Assembly (NCBI RefSeq): GCF_018614915.1
Contig: NZ_JAGGNU010000014.1
Span: 242,143 to 306,142 of the forward strand
Direction of reading: 5' to 3'
From: Variovorax paradoxus
GTDB lineage: Bacteria; Pseudomonadota; Gammaproteobacteria; Burkholderiales; Burkholderiaceae_C
DNA length: 64,000 nt
The notes below the pieces were generated by a model that searched no databases, had not been told where the DNA came from, and saw nothing but the letters and a program-made list of their open reading frames with translations. A program made the position numbers and the translations under genes. Below are positions 47,415 to 58,531 of the stretch, piece after piece (position 1 is the stretch's first letter; every line of letters begins with the position of its first letter).

Positions 47415-47418
<4 letters not shown>
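47399..47418. terminator. Small inverted repeat spanning two convergent stop codons
   Basis: CTAGGG (47399-47404) and CCCTAG (47413-47418) form a six-bp stem with an eight-base loop. The TAG stop of the DUF2917-like gene and the TAG stop of otsA each lie in an arm. There is no T-run, so if it ends transcription it does so weakly. Confidence 0.3.
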
Positions 47419-48800
<1,382 letters not shown>

Positions 48801-48831
48801 GAGCTCCTTGTTGATGTGAATCCGGCCGTGC

Positions 48832-50757
48832 TCATATGCACGAATCCCAGGGCGCCGACAGCCTCACTGCCGCATTGATGATGCCGACCATCGAATAGGT
48901 CTGCGGATAGTTGCCCCACATCTCGCCCGTGACCGGGTGCGTGTCCTCGGAGAGCAGCCCGAGCGGATTGCGCGCCGCCAGCATGGTCTCGAAGATCTGG
49001 CGCGCCTCGGCCTTGCGGCCGATCTTGACCAGGGCGTCGATGCGCCAGAAGGTACAGATGTTGAAGGCCGTCTCGGGCTTGCCGAAATCGTCGGCCGCCT
49101 CGTAGCGCCGCATGTAGGGGCCATCGCAGAGCGTCTTCTCCATCGCATCGACGGTGGAGATGAAGCGCGGGTCGCGCGCATCGATCAGGCCGACCTCCAC
49201 CATCAGCAGGATGCTCGCATCGAGCTCGCGGCCGCCGAAGCTCTCGGCGAAGGCCTGGCGCTCCTCGCTCCATGACTTGGCGAGGATTTCCTCGCGCATG
49301 CGCGAGGAATGGCCGTGCCAGTAGGCCGCGCGCTCGGACAGGCCGAGCGAGCGTGCCACCTTCGCGAGCCGGTCGCAGGCGGCCCAGCTCATCAGCGCCG
49401 AGCTGGTGTGGATACGCGCGCGCGTGCGCAGCTCCCACATGCCGGCGTCGGGCGTGCCGTAGACGCGAATCGCCTGTTCGCCCACGGCCTCGAGGTGCGG
49501 GAACTCGGCCACGCCGGCGCGGCTGAGCAGCCGATGGTCGTGGAAGGCCTGCGACGCGCCGAGCACGATGTTGCCGTAGACATCGTGCTGGAAGTGCTCC
49601 TGCGCCTGGTTGCCCACGCGCACCGGGCCCATGCCGCGGTAGCCGCTCAGGCCTTCGACGAAGGCCTCCGGCAGTTCGCGCTCCAGGCCGATGCCGTAGA
49701 GCGGCTGGATGTGCTCGCCGTGCGAGCCGATCACCACGTTGGCGAGCCAGCGCAGGTAGTCCTCCATGGTGCCCACTTCGGACAGGCTGTTGAGCGCGCG
49801 CACGACGAAGAAGGCATCGCGCAGCCAGCAGAAGCGGTAGTCCCAGTTGCGTTGGCTGCCCGGCGCCTCCGGAATGCTGGTGGTCATGGCGGCGACGATC
49901 GCGCCGGTGTCCTCGTAGAGCGACATCTTCAGCGTGATGGCGGCGCGGATCACCGCGTCCTGCCACTCGAAGGGAATCGCGAGCCGTTTGCTCCAGGTGC
50001 GCCAGTAGGCGATGGTCTCCTGCTCGAAATGGCGCGCCGTGTCGGCGATGCCGTCGGTCAGCGTCTCGTCGGCGCCGAAGACGAAGTTGTGTTCGCGGGA
50101 CAGCACGAAAGGCTGGCCCGAGAGCACGTGCGAGACCGGCGCGTCGGTATTGAGCCGCAACGCGAAATCGGGCCCCACGTAGCGGATGTGGTTGCTGCCG
50201 CGCGTGATGGTCGGTGCCGTCGCGCCCCACTGGAAGCGCGGCGCGAGCGAGACGCGCACCCGCGGCGTGCCCTGGATCGGCCTCACGCGGCGAGCGATCG
50301 TGAGCGGCCTGAAATAGCGCGAGCGGCTGAGGAAGCGTGGCGCCAGGTCGGTGATCTCGATGCCCTGGCCGGCGCTGTCGAAGAGCTGGGTGCGCAGCAC
50401 GGCGGTGTTCGGCTCATACCACTGTTTCGACGAAGCGAAGTCCTCGATCTCGATGGCCCAGGCGCTCGCATCCTCGCCCGTGTGCAGCAGCGCGTTGAAC
50501 ACCGGCTCGCCGTCGAAGCGCGGCAGGCAGCACCAGACGATGCGGCCGCGCGCATCGACCAGCGCGCTGAAGGAGCAGTTGCCGATCACGCCCAGGTTCA
50601 GCGAGGGCTCGGCCGGTGGAGCGAAGCCGCCGCGGCGGGAGGGAGCGGTCAGCGCCTCGGGATGCGGCACCGGCTTGTCGCTCGCGCCGGCGGCGCCGGC
50701 AATCGAGTCGCCGGCGCGGTCTTCGAGCGCGGCGACCTCTTGGAAATTCTTGGTCAT
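48832..50757 (-). CDS. Glycoside hydrolase family 15 protein (glucoamylase/trehalase-like)
   Basis: Protein of 641 residues: an N-terminal beta-sandwich (about 50-300, NLGVIGNCSFSALVDARGRIVWCCLPRFD) and an (alpha/alpha)6 barrel with the GH15 blocks RNWDYRFCWLRDAFF, GYRGMGPVRVGNQAQEH and LLSEDTHPVTGEMWGNYPQTYS. No signal peptide, so it acts in the cytoplasm. GH15 includes glucoamylases and actinobacterial trehalases. Placed between otsB and otsA it is most likely a trehalase or an enzyme removing glucan side products, but this is not settled. The ATG at 50757 overlaps the otsB stop by four bases; the longer upstream frame overlaps otsB. Confidence 0.9.
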   Translation of the reverse strand: MTKNFQEVAALEDRAGDSIAGAAGASDKPVPHPEALTAPSRRGGFAPPAEPSLNLGVIGNCSFSALVDARGRIVWCCLPRFDGEPVFNALLHTGEDASAWAIEIEDFASSKQWYEPNTAVLRTQLFDSAGQGIEITDLAPRFLSRSRYFRPLTIARRVRPIQGTPRVRVSLAPRFQWGATAPTITRGSNHIRYVGPDFALRLNTDAPVSHVLSGQPFVLSREHNFVFGADETLTDGIADTARHFEQETIAYWRTWSKRLAIPFEWQDAVIRAAITLKMSLYEDTGAIVAAMTTSIPEAPGSQRNWDYRFCWLRDAFFVVRALNSLSEVGTMEDYLRWLANVVIGSHGEHIQPLYGIGLERELPEAFVEGLSGYRGMGPVRVGNQAQEHFQHDVYGNIVLGASQAFHDHRLLSRAGVAEFPHLEAVGEQAIRVYGTPDAGMWELRTRARIHTSSALMSWAACDRLAKVARSLGLSERAAYWHGHSSRMREEILAKSWSEERQAFAESFGGRELDASILLMVEVGLIDARDPRFISTVDAMEKTLCDGPYMRRYEAADDFGKPETAFNICTFWRIDALVKIGRKAEARQIFETMLAARNPLGLLSEDTHPVTGEMWGNYPQTYSMVGIINAAVRLSAPWDSCI

Positions 50758-51515
50758 GCAGGTTTTCCTTGCGTGTCGGATGCCGGTGCCGCGAGCAGAT
50801 CGCGTGCCTGGACCAGCCATTCGAACACGGCGAGCGGGGAATCCAGCCGGTGCAGCGCCTGGCTGGGGCCCGATCCGACCTTGATCGCCACGCCGCCGCG
50901 CGGCTGCACGATGGCGAAGCCGCTCTCGTCGGTGGTGTCGTCGCCGGCGAAGAAGGGCGTGCGCCCGGCGAAGGGCGCCTCGCGCAGGAAGGCATCGATC
51001 GCGACGCCCTTGTTGACGCCCGAGGGCTTGACCTCGAACACGAACTTGCCGTGCATCAGTTCCAGCTGCGGCTGGCCGTCGACGGTGCGCATCAGCGCAT
51101 CGCGGCAGACCGCCTCGAGCTGGGGCGCGAGCCGGTAGTGCAGGGCGATCGCGGCATGCTTGCGCTCCACCAGCAGGCCTTCGTAGACGCGCGCGAGTTC
51201 GTTGGCGACGTCCAGCACCGCCTGGAGGTCGGGCGCGCGCTGCTCCTGCATCAGGCCCTCGGCATCGCGGCGCTGCACACCGTGCTCGCCGGCCGCCGGC
51301 AGGCGCAGCGGCGCGAGAAAGCGGTCCAGCACGTCGATCTGCCGGCCGGAGACGACCGCCAGCGCGCCGTCGAGCAGGTCACTCAGGTCGCTCAGCAGCG
51401 GGACCAGGGCGCTGGGAACATCGATGGCCTCGGGGGTCTCGGCGATGGCCACCAGCGTGCCGTCGAAATCGAGGAACAGCGCGGCGTCGGGGGTAAGGCG
51501 AGGAGGCGTCTGCAT
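50754..51515 (-). CDS. otsB: Trehalose-6-phosphate phosphatase OtsB
   Basis: HAD-superfamily phosphatase of 253 residues that completes trehalose synthesis. The nucleophile motif is LFLDFDGTL (Asp16, acid/base Asp18), with motif II VVSGR and motif IV GDDTTDE. First gene of the trehalose operon; its stop overlaps the GH15 start. Only about 50 bases separate it from cca upstream, so it may have its own promoter there or be read from cca. Confidence 0.95.
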   Translation of the reverse strand: MQTPPRLTPDAALFLDFDGTLVAIAETPEAIDVPSALVPLLSDLSDLLDGALAVVSGRQIDVLDRFLAPLRLPAAGEHGVQRRDAEGLMQEQRAPDLQAVLDVANELARVYEGLLVERKHAAIALHYRLAPQLEAVCRDALMRTVDGQPQLELMHGKFVFEVKPSGVNKGVAIDAFLREAPFAGRTPFFAGDDTTDESGFAIVQPRGGVAIKVGSGPSQALHRLDSPLAVFEWLVQARDLLAAPASDTQGKPA

Positions 51516-51566
51516 GGAGGGAAAACCATAACAGAGTCACACAATGGACCGCGTCGGCCAAAGCCG

Positions 51567-52841
51567 TCAATCCTTTTTTCGGCCGGAAGCCGCCAGCGCA
51601 GCCTCCACGGCAGCCACGCGCGCGCGGGCGATCGCCTCGCCGATCTTCGAGCCGGCAGCGCCCGCCTGCTGCGCCGCCCGTGCGACCGGCTCCGTTTCGA
51701 CCGATTGCGCCGCGGCCAGCCCGGCCAGCAAGCGCGCGCGCTGCGGATAGGGCCGGTCCTCGAACCCGAGCCGCCCGCGTGCATCGCATTCGCAGGCCCA
51801 CAGCGCCTGGGCGAAGCGCTCCGGCTTGCGAAACGCGTCGCAGCGCTCGAGCAGCCGCACCAGGGCCTGCGCGCCCAGTTCGCCGCTGCGGTGGATGTTG
51901 CCGTGCTCGCGCGCCACCACCTCGGCCAGCTCGCGCAGATCGACCGGTACGCGCCAGCGCTCGCACACGGCGAGCAGCAGGCGGACGCTGCGCTGCTCGT
52001 GGCCGATGTGGCGCGGCAGCACTTCGGCCGGCGTCGTGCCCTTGCCCAGGTCGTGCACCAGGCAGGCGAAGCGCACCGAAAGCGGTGCCTCGAGCCGCGC
52101 CGCCATGTCGAGCACCATCATGAGGTGCACGCCGGTGTCGACCTCGGGATGATGAGCCGCGGGCTGCGGCACGCCCCAGAGCCGATCGAGCTCGGGCAGC
52201 AGCACGGCCAGCGCCCCGCAGTCGCGCAGGAGCTCGAACATGCGCGAGGGCCTGGCTTCCATCAACCCGCGCGCGAGCTCCTGCCAGACGCGCTCGGGCA
52301 CCAGCGCATCGACTTCGCCGGCGGCCACCATCTCGCGCATCAGCGCCATGGTCTCGGGCGCGATGCCGAAGTCGGTGAAGCGGGCCGCGAAGCGGGCCAC
52401 GCGCAGGATGCGCACCGGGTCTTCGCGGAAGGCATCGGTCACGTGGCGCAGCAGCTTCTGCTCGAGATCGCTGCGGCCGTGGAAGGGGTCGATCAACTGC
52501 GCACCGTCGATGGCGCCGTCCGTGGCGGCCTGGCTCGCCGGCAGCGCGATCGCATTGACCGTCAGGTCGCGCCGCGCGAGATCCTGCTGGAGCGTCACGT
52601 CCGGCGCCGCATGGACGGTGAAGCCGCGGTAGCCGGGCGCGCTCTTGCGTTCGGTGCGCGCCAGTGCGTATTCCTCGCGCGTCTTGGGATGCAGGAATAC
52701 CGGGAAATCGCGGCCTACCGGAAGGAAGCCCTGCGCCACCATCTGCTCGGGCGTGGCGCCGACCACGACCCAGTCGCGATCGCTGCCGGGGCGGCCCAGC
52801 AGCGCATCGCGGATCGCGCCGCCGACGAGATAGGTTTGCAT
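51567..52841 (-). CDS. cca: Multifunctional CCA tRNA nucleotidyltransferase with HD domain
   Basis: Adds or repairs the 3'-CCA end of tRNAs. The 424 residues start with the class II nucleotidyltransferase core: VGGAIRD, then Asp21-x-Asp23 (DRDWVVVG) that bind metal, and [12 protein letters not shown]-terminal HD domain ([11 protein letters not shown]; the phosphodiesterase/phosphatase part of E. coli-type enzymes) follows. Length and order match the gammaproteobacterial/betaproteobacterial multifunctional form. Confidence 0.95.
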   Translation of the reverse strand: MQTYLVGGAIRDALLGRPGSDRDWVVVGATPEQMVAQGFLPVGRDFPVFLHPKTREEYALARTERKSAPGYRGFTVHAAPDVTLQQDLARRDLTVNAIALPASQAATDGAIDGAQLIDPFHGRSDLEQKLLRHVTDAFREDPVRILRVARFAARFTDFGIAPETMALMREMVAAGEVDALVPERVWQELARGLMEARPSRMFELLRDCGALAVLLPELDRLWGVPQPAAHHPEVDTGVHLMMVLDMAARLEAPLSVRFACLVHDLGKGTTPAEVLPRHIGHEQRSVRLLLAVCERWRVPVDLRELAEVVAREHGNIHRSGELGAQALVRLLERCDAFRKPERFAQALWACECDARGRLGFEDRPYPQRARLLAGLAAAQSVETEPVARAAQQAGAAGSKIGEAIARARVAAVEAALAASGRKKD

Positions 52842-52881
52842 GGGGCGCAGTTTAGGTGCTGACCCCGCATGCCGGCTCTCG

Positions 52882-53565
52882 CTAGCGTTCGAAGCGGTAG
52901 GGCTCGTCGACGACGACGAAGCGCTTCTCGACCAGCGCCTCGTCGATCCAGGCCTTCACGCCGGGAAGCTGCTGCACCCGCTCGATATAGGCTGTGATCG
53001 CGGCAGGCACCGGCAGGCCGAAGGTCCTGATGCGCACGCCGACCGGCGCGAAGTAGGCATCCGCGATGCCGAACTCGCCGAACAGCATTGACCCGCCGTG
53101 GGTTTCCAGGAGGCCGCTCCACATCTGCACGATGCGCGCGAGGTCGGCGCGCACCTGCGGCTGGTCGCGCAGGATGATCCGGCCCTGCTCGCGCAGATCC
53201 GCCTCGATGTTCATTCCGCAGTGGTTGCGCAGTGCGGCGAAGCCTGCGTGCATCTCGGCGCAGATGCTGCGCGCATGCGCGCGCCGGGCCGTGTCGCGCG
53301 GCCAGAGGGCCTTGTCGGGATGCTTCTCGGCGAGGTATTCGCAGATCGCCAGCGTGTCGTAGACCGTGATGGCGCCGTCCTCGAGCACCGGTACGCGGCC
53401 GACCGGATTGATCGCGCCGATGGTCTTCTTGAAGGGCGCGTCGGCATCCATGGTGTCGAAGGGCACCATGATCTCCTCGAAGCCGATGCCGGCCTGCTTC
53501 ATGAGCACCCACGGCCGCATCGACCAGGACGAGTAGTTCTTGTTGCCGATGTAGAGCTTGGGCAT
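52882..53565 (-). CDS. Glutathione S-transferase family protein
   Basis: Cytosolic 227-residue protein: N-terminal thioredoxin-like domain ([19 protein letters not shown] ... [28 protein letters not shown]) and an all-helical C-terminal domain. The [13 protein letters not shown] start is shared with a defined bacterial GST subgroup of unknown substrate; Ser in SSWS could be the glutathione-activating residue. It stands alone with 40 and 84 bases to its neighbours. Confidence 0.9.
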   Translation of the reverse strand: MPKLYIGNKNYSSWSMRPWVLMKQAGIGFEEIMVPFDTMDADAPFKKTIGAINPVGRVPVLEDGAITVYDTLAICEYLAEKHPDKALWPRDTARRAHARSICAEMHAGFAALRNHCGMNIEADLREQGRIILRDQPQVRADLARIVQMWSGLLETHGGSMLFGEFGIADAYFAPVGVRIRTFGLPVPAAITAYIERVQQLPGVKAWIDEALVEKRFVVVDEPYRFER

Positions 53566-53649
53566 GGCGGTCCTCAGAGTGCTGCAAAGCCTTCGATGCT
53601 AGCGTCCGGGCGCGGCGCGATTGATGCCGAAGGCGCGGGCGATTGATGC

Positions 53650-54210
53650 TCAGCGCCGCGTTTCGTCCTCGGGCGAGGCGATCACGCGCGGCTTGCCGCC
53701 CGTGCCGCCGCCGGAGCGCGGGCCGATCATGCGCTCGATCAGCGCCACCAGCCGCGGCACCAGCGCGAGCACGGCGAGCGCCAGCAGGGCGCTGATCATC
53801 GCCGTGACCTCGCGCCCGAGTCCGCAGGCCATGCCGATCGCGGCCGTCATCCAGAGGCCGGCCGCGGTCGTGAGGCCCTCGACATGGCGTTCTTCCCGGC
53901 CTCGCCTCAGGATGGTGCCGGCGCAGAGAAAGCCCACGCCCGCCACCAGGCCCTGGATCACGCGGCTCATGTCGGCCGGCATGATGCCGGTCTGCTGCGG
54001 AACCAGGACGAACAGGGCCGAGCCGATCGCCACCAGCATGTGGGTGCGCACGCCGGCGGCCTTGCCCTGCTGCTCGCGCTCGAAGCCGAGCGCGAAGCCC
54101 AGCACCGCAGCCAGCAGCAGGCGCACCAGGATGCGGGTGAGTTGGGCGACGTCGCCGACGTCCGAGAACTCCGCCGCGATGGTGCTTGCGGCTTCGTCCC
54201 ACCAGTCCAT
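53650..54210 (-). CDS. MgtC/SapB family membrane protein
   Basis: Protein of 186 residues with about five hydrophobic helices, beginning LTRILVRLLLAAVLGFALGFEREQQGKAAGVRTHMLVAIGSALF, the conserved MgtC N-terminal block (Glu in GFERE, Arg-Thr-His). It lacks the extra C-terminal ACT-like domain of Salmonella MgtC, so it is a SapB/YhiD-like short form. Linked in the family to magnesium homeostasis or survival in low Mg; here unproven. The ATG at 54210 shares one base with the transglycosylase stop (TGATG), so it is coupled to that gene. Confidence 0.85.
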   Translation of the reverse strand: MDWWDEAASTIAAEFSDVGDVAQLTRILVRLLLAAVLGFALGFEREQQGKAAGVRTHMLVAIGSALFVLVPQQTGIMPADMSRVIQGLVAGVGFLCAGTILRRGREERHVEGLTTAAGLWMTAAIGMACGLGREVTAMISALLALAVLALVPRLVALIERMIGPRSGGGTGGKPRVIASPEDETRR

Positions 54211-56231
54211 CAGGGCAGGTCCTTGTTGGGTTCGGGCTCGGCCGCATCGCGCGGGCCGACGCTGCCGAGGCGGTCCTTGATCGATTGCGGCCGCCCGGTG
54301 ATCAGGGCCGCGTAGTTGGTGGCGTTGGCGAGCACTTTCTTGACGTAGTCGCGGGTTTCGTTGAAGGGCACGTTCTCGGCCCAGATCGCGGCTTCGAGCA
54401 CCGGCCCGTTGCGCCAGCTGCGCGGCCGGCCCGGGCCGGCGTTGTAGGCCGCGGCGGCGAGTGCCATCGAACCGTCGAAGTCGTCGAGCGCGAGCTTCAG
54501 GTAGTTGGTGCCGATGGTGATGTTGGTGTCGCGGTCGTTGATCAGGCCGGGCGTGTAGCCCGCGAGGCCGATCTTGTTGGCGGTCCAGCGCGCGGTGGCG
54601 GGCATCACCTGCATCAGGCCTGAGGCGCCGACGCCCGAGCGCGCGTCCATGATGAAGCGGCTTTCCTGCCGGATCAGGCCGTAGACGTAGGCCGGGTCCA
54701 GGCCGATCTCCTCGCTCTTGCGCACCACCGTGTCGCGGAAAGGCATTGGGTAGCGCTGCTCGACGTCGATCATGCCCTTGGTGCGCTCGCTGGTGTTGAT
54801 GCAGCGGTCCCATACCTCGCGCTGGCAGGCGAGGTCGGCCGCGGCCAGCAGCTCGCGATCGCCCATGCCGCCCTTGTCGTGCAGGTTGGTCGCATAGTTC
54901 CATTCGCGCGTGCCTTCGGGACGCAGGCCGATCGAGATCGCGTAGAGCGCGCGGGCGAGCGCCGGGTTGTTGCGTGCGGCGTCTTTTTCTTCGGCCGTGA
55001 GCGGCGCCGGGCGGGTCGGCGCGGCGGCACGCTCGCCCAGTTCCTCGAGCGCCAGCAGTTCATAGAAGCCGCGCGTGCCGGCAATGCTCTCGTACAGGGC
55101 GCGCGCCTGGGCCCGGCGCTCGTCGCCGCCCTGGGCGTGCAGGGCGCGTGCCTTCCAGTAGATCCAGGTCGGGTCCTGCTGCGCCGAGTCGCTCATGGCA
55201 TCGATCGCAGCCTGCACGTTCTTCCAGTGGCCGCTGCGCAGCGCGGCGCGCGCCTTCCAGGCCAGCATGTCCTCGGAGAGATCGCCATTCTTGGTGACGT
55301 TGGCAAAGGCGCCGCTCGCCGCCGGCGACAGCTTGACGGCATATTGCCGGCCGATCGCGCCCCAGAGCCAGTTGCGCTCCTCGGCGCTCAGCATCGGGCT
55401 CCATTTGCTGTCGAGCTGGGAGGCCGCCATGTCCGGATCGGCGATGTTCATCTTGATCAGCGCGAGCACCACCAGCTCCTTGCGCGCCTTGGTGGCGACG
55501 AAGGCGCGGCCGGCCAGGAACTTGGCCATGCTGCCATTCAGTTCGTCGAACTGCGCCACGGCATCGGGGGCCGCGAGAAGAATCGCGGCGCGGGCCGCCT
55601 GCGGCCGGTTGGCCTCGATCGCAAGGCGGGCCTTCTTCCAGGCGTCGTTGGGCGACATCAGGCCGGCCGCGATCATGCGGTCCGCCGCGGTGAGGCAGCC
55701 GTCGTCGAGCTCGCGCTGGCCCAGCCAGTTGCGGCGGACTTCGTCGGCCTGCGCCTTGGTGGGGTTACCGCCGCGCAGCGACTCGACCAGGACCGCATAA
55801 CAGCGTACCTGGGCATCGTCGTTCATGCGGAAGGCCGGGTGCAGCGCGGCGAAGCCGTCCCAGTCGCGGCGCTGGCCGAGCAGCAGCAGCCAGTCGTTGC
55901 GCATGCGGTCTTCCTGGTAGGTGCCGGCATAGCGCGCGAGGAAGTCCTGCACCTCGGAGGCGCTCGCTTCCTGAAGGCGCGCCTTGAGCTCCCAGTAGGC
56001 GGCCCAGGCTTCCAGCGCATGGCCCCGGGCCTGCGGCAGCAGGGCTGCAAGGCGCGCCTTGTCGCCGCGCTGGAAGGCCTGCTTCATCTGGACCAGCGCA
56101 TCGTCGTCGCGGTTCTGGGCACAGGCCGGCTGCAGCAGCGCAGCGGCGGCGAGGAAGAGCGAAAGAACCAGGGAGGAGAGGGGTGCGCGCGGGCGGCGGG
56201 GCGCGGGTGCCAAAATGCTTGCAAATTGCAT
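54210..56231 (-). CDS. slt: Soluble lytic murein transglycosylase
   Basis: Periplasmic enzyme that cleaves glycan strands of peptidoglycan with formation of 1,6-anhydro-muropeptides, the substrates later handled by AmpD. Protein of 673 residues: signal peptide (to about residue 38, ACAQN), a long alpha-helical superhelix with TPR-like repeats (about 40-480), a linker and the C-terminal SLT domain with catalytic Glu523 (RQESRF), the GLMQVMPATA block and AAAAYNAGPGR. The start codon is only nine bases from the divergent cyclo-ligase start. Confidence 0.93.
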   Translation of the reverse strand: MQFASILAPAPRRPRAPLSSLVLSLFLAAAALLQPACAQNRDDDALVQMKQAFQRGDKARLAALLPQARGHALEAWAAYWELKARLQEASASEVQDFLARYAGTYQEDRMRNDWLLLLGQRRDWDGFAALHPAFRMNDDAQVRCYAVLVESLRGGNPTKAQADEVRRNWLGQRELDDGCLTAADRMIAAGLMSPNDAWKKARLAIEANRPQAARAAILLAAPDAVAQFDELNGSMAKFLAGRAFVATKARKELVVLALIKMNIADPDMAASQLDSKWSPMLSAEERNWLWGAIGRQYAVKLSPAASGAFANVTKNGDLSEDMLAWKARAALRSGHWKNVQAAIDAMSDSAQQDPTWIYWKARALHAQGGDERRAQARALYESIAGTRGFYELLALEELGERAAAPTRPAPLTAEEKDAARNNPALARALYAISIGLRPEGTREWNYATNLHDKGGMGDRELLAAADLACQREVWDRCINTSERTKGMIDVEQRYPMPFRDTVVRKSEEIGLDPAYVYGLIRQESRFIMDARSGVGASGLMQVMPATARWTANKIGLAGYTPGLINDRDTNITIGTNYLKLALDDFDGSMALAAAAYNAGPGRPRSWRNGPVLEAAIWAENVPFNETRDYVKKVLANATNYAALITGRPQSIKDRLGSVGPRDAAEPEPNKDLP

Positions 56232-56240
56232 CGGGGGATT

Positions 56241-56858
56241 ATGGACAAGTCAAAAGGCGCCGACACCTCGGCAACTGCCAACTTTCTCAAGCAACAGCTG
56301 AGAAAAGCGCTGATCGAACAACGCCTTGCGATGCCCGACCGCCAGGCGCGCGCCGACCTGCTGCAGCGCGTGATGCGGATCTGGCTGGTCGGCCGGCCCG
56401 ACACGGTGATCGGCGCCTACTGGCCGATCAAGGGCGAGTTCGATCCCTTGCCCGCGCTGCACCGCTGGAAGGAAGACGGCGAATTGCTGGACCGGCCGCA
56501 GCGTCGCCGCATCGGACTGCCGGTGATGGATCGCGTGCACAAGACGCTGACCTTCCATGCCTGGTACCCGGGCTGCCCGATGGAGAACGACGCCTTCGAC
56601 ATTCCGAAGCCCAAGGACACCGAGCTGATCGTGCCCACGCTCCTGTTCGTGCCCTGCCTGGGCTACAGCGCCGGTGGCTACCGCCTGGGCTACGGCGGCG
56701 GCTTCTACGACCGCACGCTGGCGGCGCTGGAGCCGCGGCCCTTCACGGTGGGGCTGGGCTTCACCAATGGCTATATCGAAGAGTACGAGCCGGAGGCGCA
56801 CGACCTGCCGCTCGACGCCATCTTGAACGACAACGGCGTCGTATGGCCGGTGGGTTGA
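56241..56858 (+). CDS. 5-formyltetrahydrofolate cyclo-ligase
   Basis: ATP-dependent enzyme (205 residues) converting 5-formyl-THF to 5,10-methenyl-THF. It has the N-terminal basic helix (KQQLRKALIEQR), the VIGAYWPIKGEFDP block and the signature GYRLGYGGGFYDRTLA near residue 155. A run of five G precedes the ATG at a suitable distance and overlaps the divergent slt start region. It ends two bases before the convergent LysR stop. Gene names used elsewhere are ygfA/fau. Confidence 0.92.
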   Translation: MDKSKGADTSATANFLKQQLRKALIEQRLAMPDRQARADLLQRVMRIWLVGRPDTVIGAYWPIKGEFDPLPALHRWKEDGELLDRPQRRRIGLPVMDRVHKTLTFHAWYPGCPMENDAFDIPKPKDTELIVPTLLFVPCLGYSAGGYRLGYGGGFYDRTLAALEPRPFTVGLGFTNGYIEEYEPEAHDLPLDAILNDNGVVWPVG

Positions 56859-56859
56859 A

Positions 56860-57843
56860 TCAGTCCAGCTGATCTACCGTGTCCGGATCGGGCACCTCGC
56901 TGATGGTCTCGCGCGTGACGGCGGCCTGCGATTGCAGCCAGTCGCAGAAGTCCCGGATCTCCGGCCGCTGGGCGTTGCGCGGCCCGACGATGAGCCAATA
57001 GGCCATCGGTGAATCCATGCGGTGGTGCGGTAGCACCTCGACCAGGTCGCCGTTGGCCAGGCTCTCGGCGATCAACGAGCTGCGCGCCAGCACCAGGCCC
57101 TGGCCGGTGAGCGCGGCCTGCACCATCTGGTAGGCATAGTTGAAATAGAGCCAGCGCTTGGGCTGCGTGCGGTGCAGGCCGTTGACCTCGAACCAGCGGC
57201 GCCAGGTCAGCCATTCGAGGTGCGTGCGGTGCGCGTCGCCGGCCTCGATCAGCGCGAAGCGCGCGATATCGGCCGGCTCCTTGATCGCGGGGTTGCTCTT
57301 GATCAGCCAGGGGCTCGCCACCGGCGTCAGCGTTTCGCCGAAGAGGCGCACCGCGCCGGCCGGCATGCTGTCGCCGGGGCCGTAGCGCAGCGCGATGTCG
57401 ATGTCGGCGAGGTCCATGTCGAGCGCCGTGTCGGTGGCGTCGATGCGGATGTCGATCTCGGGGTTGTCGCGCTGGAAGGCTTCGAGCCGCGGGATCAGCC
57501 ACATCGAGGCGAAGGACGCGAAGGTGGTGAGCGACACGCTCTTGCGGCCCGCGCTCTGCCGGATCTGGCGCACCGCGCCGTCGATGCGCGGCAGCGACTG
57601 CTGCACCGCCAGCAGCAATTGGGCGCCGGCGCTCGTGAGTTCGACCGCGCGCGTGTGGCGCAAAAAGAGGCTTACGCCGACCTCCTCCTCCAGCGACTGG
57701 ATCTGCCGGCTCACGGCCGACTGGGTGAGCGCCATCTCCTCCGCCGCGGCGCGGAAGTTCAGGTGCCGGGCCACGGCCTCGAACGCGCGCAGATGGCCGG
57801 CCGAGATCGGGCGGGAACGCAGGTGGGTCTGGGAATGCTGCAT
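56860..57843 (-). CDS. LysR family transcriptional regulator (GcvA-like)
   Basis: Regulator of 327 residues: N-terminal winged helix (about 15-73; HLNFRAAAEEMALTQSAVSRQIQSLEEEVGVSLFLR) and a periplasmic-binding-like effector domain (about 100-305). The sequence style is that of GcvA/AmpR-related LTTRs. Its probable target is the divergent DUF2917 gene 143 bp away, or its own gene. Confidence 0.9.
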   Translation of the reverse strand: MQHSQTHLRSRPISAGHLRAFEAVARHLNFRAAAEEMALTQSAVSRQIQSLEEEVGVSLFLRHTRAVELTSAGAQLLLAVQQSLPRIDGAVRQIRQSAGRKSVSLTTFASFASMWLIPRLEAFQRDNPEIDIRIDATDTALDMDLADIDIALRYGPGDSMPAGAVRLFGETLTPVASPWLIKSNPAIKEPADIARFALIEAGDAHRTHLEWLTWRRWFEVNGLHRTQPKRWLYFNYAYQMVQAALTGQGLVLARSSLIAESLANGDLVEVLPHHRMDSPMAYWLIVGPRNAQRPEIRDFCDWLQSQAAVTRETISEVPDPDTVDQLD

Positions 57844-57939
57844 GGGGCTGGGGGCGAAGCCGGATTGATGCGAAAGCGGAATCAGTAGCCTACCCCGTTT
57901 TCATTGGACCGCCAACGGGCAAGCGCCGATCATTCATTC

Positions 57940-57963
57940 CCGAAGCGCGCCATTGCGCTTCGG
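57940..57963. promoter_or_regulatory. Perfect 9-bp inverted repeat upstream of the DUF2917 gene
   Basis: CCGAAGCGC (57940-57948) and GCGCTTCGG (57955-57963) are separated by six bases and end 23 bases before the DUF2917 start codon, just ahead of its AGGAG ribosome binding site (57976-57980). It could be a protein-binding palindrome for the divergent LysR regulator or a stable hairpin in the 5' leader. There is no T-run, so a terminator is unlikely. Confidence 0.45.
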
Positions 57964-57986
57964 AGAAAACCTTTCAGGAGTCTCAC

Positions 57987-58304
57987 ATGTCCGCCGTTTG
58001 CACCGCCACCTCTACGTTCCCGTCCTCGGCCCAGGCAGCACGCCCGGCTGCCGTACCGCCGGCCGTGCGCCGTGGTGCATGGCAGCTCGCGGCCGGCCAG
58101 GCGACCAGTCTCAAGGCCGGGAGTGCCAGCATCCTGCGCATCCGGCAGGGCCGGGTCTGGGTTACGCGCGATGCCACCGATGTCTGGGGCAGCGAAGACC
58201 TGGTGCTCGCGCCGGGCGAAACGCTGGCGGTCGCGGCCGGCGAGCGCATCGTGATGGAGCCCTGGGACGGCCACGGCGCCACCTACAGCTGGGACACGGT
58301 CTAG
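57987..58304 (+). CDS. DUF2917 domain protein
   Basis: A 105-residue cytosolic protein. The conserved part WQLAAGQATSLKAGSASILRIRQGRVWVTRDATD ... DLVLAPGETLAVAAGERIVMEPW is DUF2917, a small cupin-like beta domain of unknown function. It has a strong AGGAG eight bases before the ATG. Divergent from a LysR regulator, as its look-alike at 47.1 kb is divergent from a MocR regulator. Confidence 0.82.
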   Translation: MSAVCTATSTFPSSAQAARPAAVPPAVRRGAWQLAAGQATSLKAGSASILRIRQGRVWVTRDATDVWGSEDLVLAPGETLAVAAGERIVMEPWDGHGATYSWDTV

Positions 58305-58531
58305 ACAGAATGGCTTGAGCCGTTGAGGCGGCCCGTCTCCGGGACTACCGTGGGTTGCGCACCGTGGGTGTGCCGAGCCCCGTGCGCTCGAGACGCTGGG
58401 CGGCCGCTTCGAGCGGCCGCTCCAGCCCGCGCCGCCGATCTGAAGCGCGGCGCCGCCACGGCCATCGCGTATCGTAGAGGCCCTGTCCGGAAATCCCGGT
58501 CGCCAGCCCCCGATCCGGCAGCCGCCGGCCA

